Part shown: positions 5,338 to 8,644 of the stretch, piece after piece
Layout: the number at the start of each line of letters is the position of its first letter
Numbering within the stretch: the stretch's first letter is position 1
Source: an uncultured Collinsella sp.
Lineage (GTDB): Bacteria; Actinomycetota; Coriobacteriia; Coriobacteriales; Coriobacteriaceae
NCBI GenBank assembly: GCA_900551365.1
Contig: URVZ01000073.1
Location: forward strand, 1-8,644
DNA: 8,644 nucleotides
Direction of reading: 5' to 3'
Translations under genes and position numbers: made by a program
The notes under the pieces: generated by a model
Told to the model about the DNA's origin: nothing
Databases searched by the model: none
Seen by the model: the letters and a program-made list of their open reading frames with translations, nothing else

Positions 5338-6333
5338 ATGAGCAAGAACCTCTCCCAGCAGGTCGTTCTCGACCGCCGCGGCTTCGTTGCCGCCACCTTC
5401 GCAACCGTCGCCGGCCTTGGTCTTGCCGGCTGCTCCGACACCAGCGCCGAGGCCGACAAGGGTTCCGCCGCCGGCTCCTCCAAGAGCTCCGAGGATACCG
5501 AAGTTTCCGCCACGCTCGACGCTAAGGCATTCGACAAGCTCGTCGACAACGGCCCCAAGGCCGATGACGACGTCATCGCCGCCAGCACCTGGGCCACGGC
5601 CGTCAAGGACGCCGGCGTCTTTAAGATCGGTGGCGTTCAGACCTCTACGCTTTTCTCCCTCCTCAACGAGAAAGACGGTCAGACCCGCGGCTTCGATGCC
5701 GGTATCGCGCAGCTCCTGTCCAACTACATTCTGGGCGAGAACAATGTCGAGATCACCCAGGTGACCTCGGACACGCGCGAGTCCGTCCTGCAGAACGGCC
5801 AGGTCGACGCCGTCTTTGCCACCTACACCATCACTGACGAGCGCAAGAAACTCGTCTCCTTTGCCGGCCCCTACTACTACACCCAGCAGGCCATCCTGGT
5901 GCTCGCCGATAACGACGACATCAAGAGCGTCGACGACCTGGCCGACAAGAACGTCGCCGTCCAGTCCGGCTCCAACGGCCCCGCCATCCTGGAGGAGTTC
6001 GCTCCCAAGGCCAGCCAGCAGGAGTTCAAGACCGACGAGGAGGCCCGCCAGGCACTCCAGCAGGGTCGTGTTGACGCCTACGTCATCGACAACAACATGC
6101 AGCAGAGCGCCCTGGTCCGCGAGCCCGGCAAGTACAAGATTGCCGGCAAGCCCTTCGGCAGCAAGGAGCCCTATGGCATCGGTCTGCCGCTCGATTCCGA
6201 CGGCGTCGCCTTCGTTAACGACTTCCTTAAGAAGATCGAGGACGACGGCACCTGGACCGAGCTGTGGCAGATCTGCATCGGCGACCGTACGGGCGACACC
6301 AATGTTCCCGAGCTGCCCGAGATCGGCGCCTAG
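5338..6333 (+). CDS. Amino-acid ABC transporter substrate-binding lipoprotein (family 3, glutamate/glutamine-type)
   Basis: This is a 331-residue extracellular binding protein that captures a polar amino acid and hands it to the permeases encoded downstream. The N-terminus is a twin-arginine lipoprotein signal: LDRRGFVAA (11-19), a hydrophobic run, then lipobox LAGC with lipidated C32. A Ser/Ala/Glu-rich linker of about 60 residues follows. The family-3 domain (PF00497) spans roughly 93-315: VFKIGGVQTS, GFDAGIAQLL (118-127), VLQNGQVDAVFATYTITDERKKLVSFAGPYYY (150-181), AVQSGSNGPAIL (207-218), GRVDAYVIDN (243-252) and YGIGLPLDS (279-287). R169 in TDERKK and D251 in YVIDN are the likely ligand carboxylate and amino contacts by family analogy. 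The acidic residue usual after GFD is absent (GFDAG instead of GFDVD). Glutamate is the best guess from resemblance to actinobacterial GluB and the gene order, but glutamine, aspartate or cystine cannot be excluded. ATG at 5338 has AAGGTG 7 nt upstream. Confidence 0.9.
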   Translation: MSKNLSQQVVLDRRGFVAATFATVAGLGLAGCSDTSAEADKGSAAGSSKSSEDTEVSATLDAKAFDKLVDNGPKADDDVIAASTWATAVKDAGVFKIGGVQTSTLFSLLNEKDGQTRGFDAGIAQLLSNYILGENNVEITQVTSDTRESVLQNGQVDAVFATYTITDERKKLVSFAGPYYYTQQAILVLADNDDIKSVDDLADKNVAVQSGSNGPAILEEFAPKASQQEFKTDEEARQALQQGRVDAYVIDNNMQQSALVREPGKYKIAGKPFGSKEPYGIGLPLDSDGVAFVNDFLKKIEDDGTWTELWQICIGDRTGDTNVPELPEIGA

Positions 6334-6359
6334 GCAGCGAGCCTGGTAACGGCCGCTGC
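6334..6359 (+). other. Hairpin immediately after the binding-protein stop
   Basis: GCAGCG (6334-6339) pairs with CGCTGC (6354-6359). After one bulged A, GCC (6341-6343) pairs with GGC (6351-6353) around a 7-nt loop, for nine base pairs. There is no T-tract, so it is more likely a 3'-end stabiliser of the binding-protein message than a terminator. Confidence 0.5.
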
Positions 6360-6421
6360 GAAACCATACGGAAACGCATGATGCGCTTTATTGCGGTAAA
6401 CTGTTTCCTCACTGAGTTGTC

Positions 6422-6454
6422 GGGGCTTCCGTACACACGGGAGCCCCTTTCCTT
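6422..6454 (+). terminator. Intra-operon terminator/attenuator between binding protein and permeases
   Basis: GGGGCTTCCGT (6422-6432) pairs with ACGGGAGCCCC (6437-6447), 11 bp with one G-T wobble, around an ACAC tetraloop, followed by TTTCCTT. The stem is strong and the T-run is interrupted, as expected for partial termination. It lies just 17 nt before the permease start, whose ribosome-binding site GGGAGG (6461-6466) is outside the stem. The likely effect is more binding-protein transcript than permease transcript. Confidence 0.7.
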
Positions 6455-6471
6455 ATCGGCGGGAGGTCCGC

Positions 6472-7131
6472 ATGAGTCTCTCCGAGCTCTGGTCGCTCTA
6501 TGGCCAGAACTATATCGACGCGCTGCTAGCAACCTGGGGCATGACGCTTGAGTCGTTTGCCATCGCCATGGTGCTGGCCGTCGCCGTCACCGTGATGCGC
6601 GTGTCGCCGCTCAAGCCGCTGCGCGTCTTTGGCGACCTGTATGTCCAGGTCTTCCGTAACATCCCCGGCATCGCACTGCTCATCATCGTCGTCTATGCGC
6701 TGCCGCCGCTCAAGGTCGTCCTACCCTACCGCACCTGCGTTATCGTCGCCACGGTTCTTTTGGGCTCGGCCTTTGGCTCCGAGAACTTTATGAGCGGCAT
6801 CAACACCGTCGGCGTCGGTCAGGTCGAAGCCGCACGTTCGCTCGGCATGAGCTTCAGCCGTATCCTCGCCAAGATCGTGATTCCGCAGGCGCTGCGCTCG
6901 AGCGTGTTGCCCATGACCAACCTCTTTATCGCCGTCATGCTCACCACCGCGCTCGGCAGTCAGGTGCCGTTGCAACCGCAGGAGCTCACCGGCGTGGTGA
7001 GCTACATCAACACGCGCTCGCTCGGCGGCGTCGCCGCGTTCTTTATCTCGGCGCTCGGCTACCTGGGCACGGCCTTTGTGGTGAGCCACATTGGCAACTA
7101 CATCGATAAGAAGGTGAGGATCCTCCGATGA
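6472..7131 (+). CDS. Amino-acid ABC transporter permease (GluC-like, HisM/GlnP family)
   Basis: This 219-residue integral membrane subunit forms one half of the translocation pore with the next gene product. About five hydrophobic segments are visible (near 24-43, 62-80, 86-103, 143-162 and 186-206). The cytoplasmic EAA loop that docks on the ATPase reads EAARSLGMSFSRILAKIVIP (119-138), with the conserved Gly and the I-P end. TMTMT-type features of polar amino-acid permeases are present: VFRNIPGIALLI (60-71) matches the family's FRG-P-LLQ element and is shifted towards the actinobacterial GluC version (RNIP). The ATG at 6472 has GGGAGG 5 nt upstream. It begins 138 nt after the binding-protein stop, across the attenuator-like hairpin, and its stop overlaps the next start (ATGA), which implies translational coupling. 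Confidence 0.92.
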   Translation: MSLSELWSLYGQNYIDALLATWGMTLESFAIAMVLAVAVTVMRVSPLKPLRVFGDLYVQVFRNIPGIALLIIVVYALPPLKVVLPYRTCVIVATVLLGSAFGSENFMSGINTVGVGQVEAARSLGMSFSRILAKIVIPQALRSSVLPMTNLFIAVMLTTALGSQVPLQPQELTGVVSYINTRSLGGVAAFFISALGYLGTAFVVSHIGNYIDKKVRILR

Positions 7132-7961
7132 GCAAGCACTCCACCTCCGCGCTCACCATGCGCGATGCGCTCTACGAGGCTCCCGGCCCCAAGATGCGCG
7201 CCAAGATTCGCATCGGCACCGCCATCTCGCTTGTTGCCGTCGCCGTGCTCGTCGCCCTCGTGTTGCAGCGCTTTTATGTGACCGGCCAGCTTTCGGTTCA
7301 CTATTGGTTTTTCTTTACGCACCTCACCACCTGGAAGTTCCTGCTTGCCGGCTTTGAGGGCACCGTTAAAGTCGCACTCACCGCTGGCGCCATCGCGCTG
7401 GTGCTGGGCTTAGCCCTTATGCTCGGCCGTACCAGCGACATTAAGCCGCTGCAGCTGGTCTGCCGCGTGCTCACCGATTTCTTCCGCGGCGTACCGAGCC
7501 TGTTGTTCATCTACTTCTTCTTTTTGGTGCTGCCCCAGTACAAGATCGCGCTGCCGTCGTTTTGGATGCTCACGCTTCCCGTCGCGCTCGCTGCAGCTGG
7601 CGTACTTGCCGAGATCTTCCGTGCCGGCGTCAACGCCGTGCCGCGCGGCCAGGTCGAGGCCGCCCAGGCACTCGGTCTCTCCAAAGCTAAAATCACCTTT
7701 AAAATCGTGTTGCCGCAGGCTATCCGGTTTATCATTCCGTCGTTGATTTCGCAGCTCGTGGTCGTAGTCAAAGACACCACCGTGGCCTACGTGGTGAGCT
7801 ACCCCGACCTCATGCAAAACGCCCGCGTGCTCATTACCAACTACGACGCCCTCGTGTCGGTCTACCTGGTTATCGCGGTCATCTACATCCTCATCAACGT
7901 CGCGATCAACAAGGCCGCTGTCTATGTTTCGCACAAGACCGGCGCGACCATCATCCGCTAA
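7128..7961 (+). CDS. Amino-acid ABC transporter permease (GluD-like, HisM/GlnP family)
   Basis: This is the second pore subunit of the importer, 277 residues. It differs from its partner by a long N-terminal extension (about 1-75) carrying YEAPGPKMRAK (16-26) and an extra hydrophobic helix (31-47), which is the pattern of actinobacterial GluD proteins. The transport domain begins near 75. DFFRGVPSLLFIYF (117-130) is the family's FRG-P-LL element. The ATPase-docking EAA loop is EAAQALGLSKAKITFKIVLP (177-196). Further helices follow at about 202-222 and 240-262. The start overlaps the upstream stop by ATGA. Its internal ribosome-binding site is AGGATCCTCC with AAGGTGAGG slightly earlier. The start choice is secure because of the overlap and the conserved GluD-like N-terminus. 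Confidence 0.92.
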   Translation: MSKHSTSALTMRDALYEAPGPKMRAKIRIGTAISLVAVAVLVALVLQRFYVTGQLSVHYWFFFTHLTTWKFLLAGFEGTVKVALTAGAIALVLGLALMLGRTSDIKPLQLVCRVLTDFFRGVPSLLFIYFFFLVLPQYKIALPSFWMLTLPVALAAAGVLAEIFRAGVNAVPRGQVEAAQALGLSKAKITFKIVLPQAIRFIIPSLISQLVVVVKDTTVAYVVSYPDLMQNARVLITNYDALVSVYLVIAVIYILINVAINKAAVYVSHKTGATIIR

Positions 7962-7997
7962 CGCTTTACCATTTCGAGTCATAAGGAGCCGAGCACC

Positions 7998-8644
7998 ATG
8001 GCACAGAGCACCTCTTCCACCGGCAATCAGCCGCTGGTCGAGCTCAGGCACGTCGATAAGCACTACGGCGATCTGCACGTTCTCAACGACATCAATCTCT
8101 CGGTCGACCGCGGCGAGGTCGTCGTTGTGATCGGACCCTCGGGCTCGGGCAAGTCGACCATGTGCCGAACCATCAATCGCCTGGAAACCATCGACTCAGG
8201 CGAGATCCTCATCGAGGGCGAGCCCCTGCCACAGGAAGGCAAGGATCTTGCCCGCATGCGTGCCGAGTTGGGCATGGTATTTCAGCAGTTCAACCTGTTT
8301 GCACATATGACCGTACTGCAGAACGTCATGCTGGGACCGGTCGATGTGCTGGGCGTCTCCAAGGAGGAAGCTCGTGAGCGCGCCATGGACCTGCTGGGCC
8401 GCGTGGGCGTTGCCGAGCAGGCCGATAAGGTGCCCGCACAGCTCTCGGGCGGCCAGCAACAGCGTGTAGCCATCGCACGTTCGCTTGCCATGCAACCCAA
8501 GGCCATGCTTTTTGACGAGCCCACGAGCGCCCTTGACCCCGAAATGATCAACGAGGTGCTCGAGGTCATGGTCCGTCTGGCCCAGCAGGGCATGACGATG
8601 ATCGTCATCACGCACGAGATGAACTTCGCCCGCCGCGTGGCCGA
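7998..8644 (+). CDS. Amino-acid ABC transporter ATP-binding protein (GlnQ/GluA-like), 3' end beyond the window
   Basis: This is the ATPase that powers the importer by dimerising under the two permeases. The 215 codons present include every catalytic element: Walker A GPSGSGKST (46-54), Q-loop VFQQFNLF (94-101), signature LSGGQQQRVAIARSLAM (149-165), Walker B MLFDEP (170-175), D-loop SALD (177-180) and H-loop THE with H206. VFQQFNLFAHMTVLQNVMLGP is typical of the polar amino-acid (PAAT) subfamily. The usual length is about 240-260 residues, so only the last 30-50 are missing. AAGGAG (7983-7988) lies 9 nt before the ATG. The 36-nt gap from the second permease contains no terminator. The gene order B-C-D-A differs from the A-B-C-D order of the Corynebacterium glu operon. 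Confidence 0.96.
   Translation, partial: MAQSTSSTGNQPLVELRHVDKHYGDLHVLNDINLSVDRGEVVVVIGPSGSGKSTMCRTINRLETIDSGEILIEGEPLPQEGKDLARMRAELGMVFQQFNLFAHMTVLQNVMLGPVDVLGVSKEEARERAMDLLGRVGVAEQADKVPAQLSGGQQQRVAIARSLAMQPKAMLFDEPTSALDPEMINEVLEVMVRLAQQGMTMIVITHEMNFARRVA

Noticed and set aside
6375..6385. CGCATGATGCG palindrome after the binding protein as a terminator
   Set aside because: A one-base loop cannot form and the following T-rich patch is short. The real hairpin is at 6422-6447.
7410..8078. Antisense frame (222 codons) opposite the second permease and the ATPase start
   Set aside because: The sense strand encodes clear ABC transporter subunits across it. The antisense product is charged, repetitive and unlike any family.

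Overview
The window looks like chromosomal DNA from a GC-rich gut actinobacterium, most likely a Coriobacteriia member such as Collinsella. This is inferred from strong G/C third-position preference, a TAT-type lipoprotein solute-binding protein, and the style of the genes. No rRNA or tRNA is present to confirm it. Nothing here looks like an intact mobile element, phage or CRISPR array.

Left third, minus strand: an HD-domain phosphohydrolase (start 2950) and a PF06541-type membrane protein are separated by 3 nt and form a two-gene operon. About 200 nt further downstream lies an Amt/MEP/Rh ammonium channel that runs off the left edge of the window.

Middle, plus strand: diverging from the HD gene is a 593-residue thiamine-diphosphate enzyme of the 1-deoxy-D-xylulose-5-phosphate synthase (DXS) family. 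The cofactor site looks intact, but it lacks both arginines that hold the glyceraldehyde-3-phosphate phosphate group in classical DXS, the aspartate of the DG.TH motif, and about 30 internal residues. It ends at a strong intrinsic terminator. The 377-nt gap that follows holds two tandem copies of a 61-nt palindromic unit built on CTGTAACA/TGTTACAG, a short GC hairpin, a repeat-like AC-rich patch, and a plausible promoter.

Right third, plus strand: a four-gene polar amino-acid (probably glutamate/glutamine) ABC importer runs in the order binding lipoprotein, permease, permease, ATPase. The ATPase is cut by the right edge. Two hairpins, one with terminator character, lie between the binding protein and the first permease, so the binding protein is probably made in excess. 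The two permeases overlap by ATGA and the ATPase follows after 36 nt with its own strong ribosome-binding site.

Two of the units move nitrogen compounds: ammonium on the left, an amino acid on the right. They are separated by unrelated genes, so a shared regulon is possible but not shown. The strongest leads are the substrate-pocket rewiring of the DXS-like enzyme and the duplicated palindromic unit between it and the importer.
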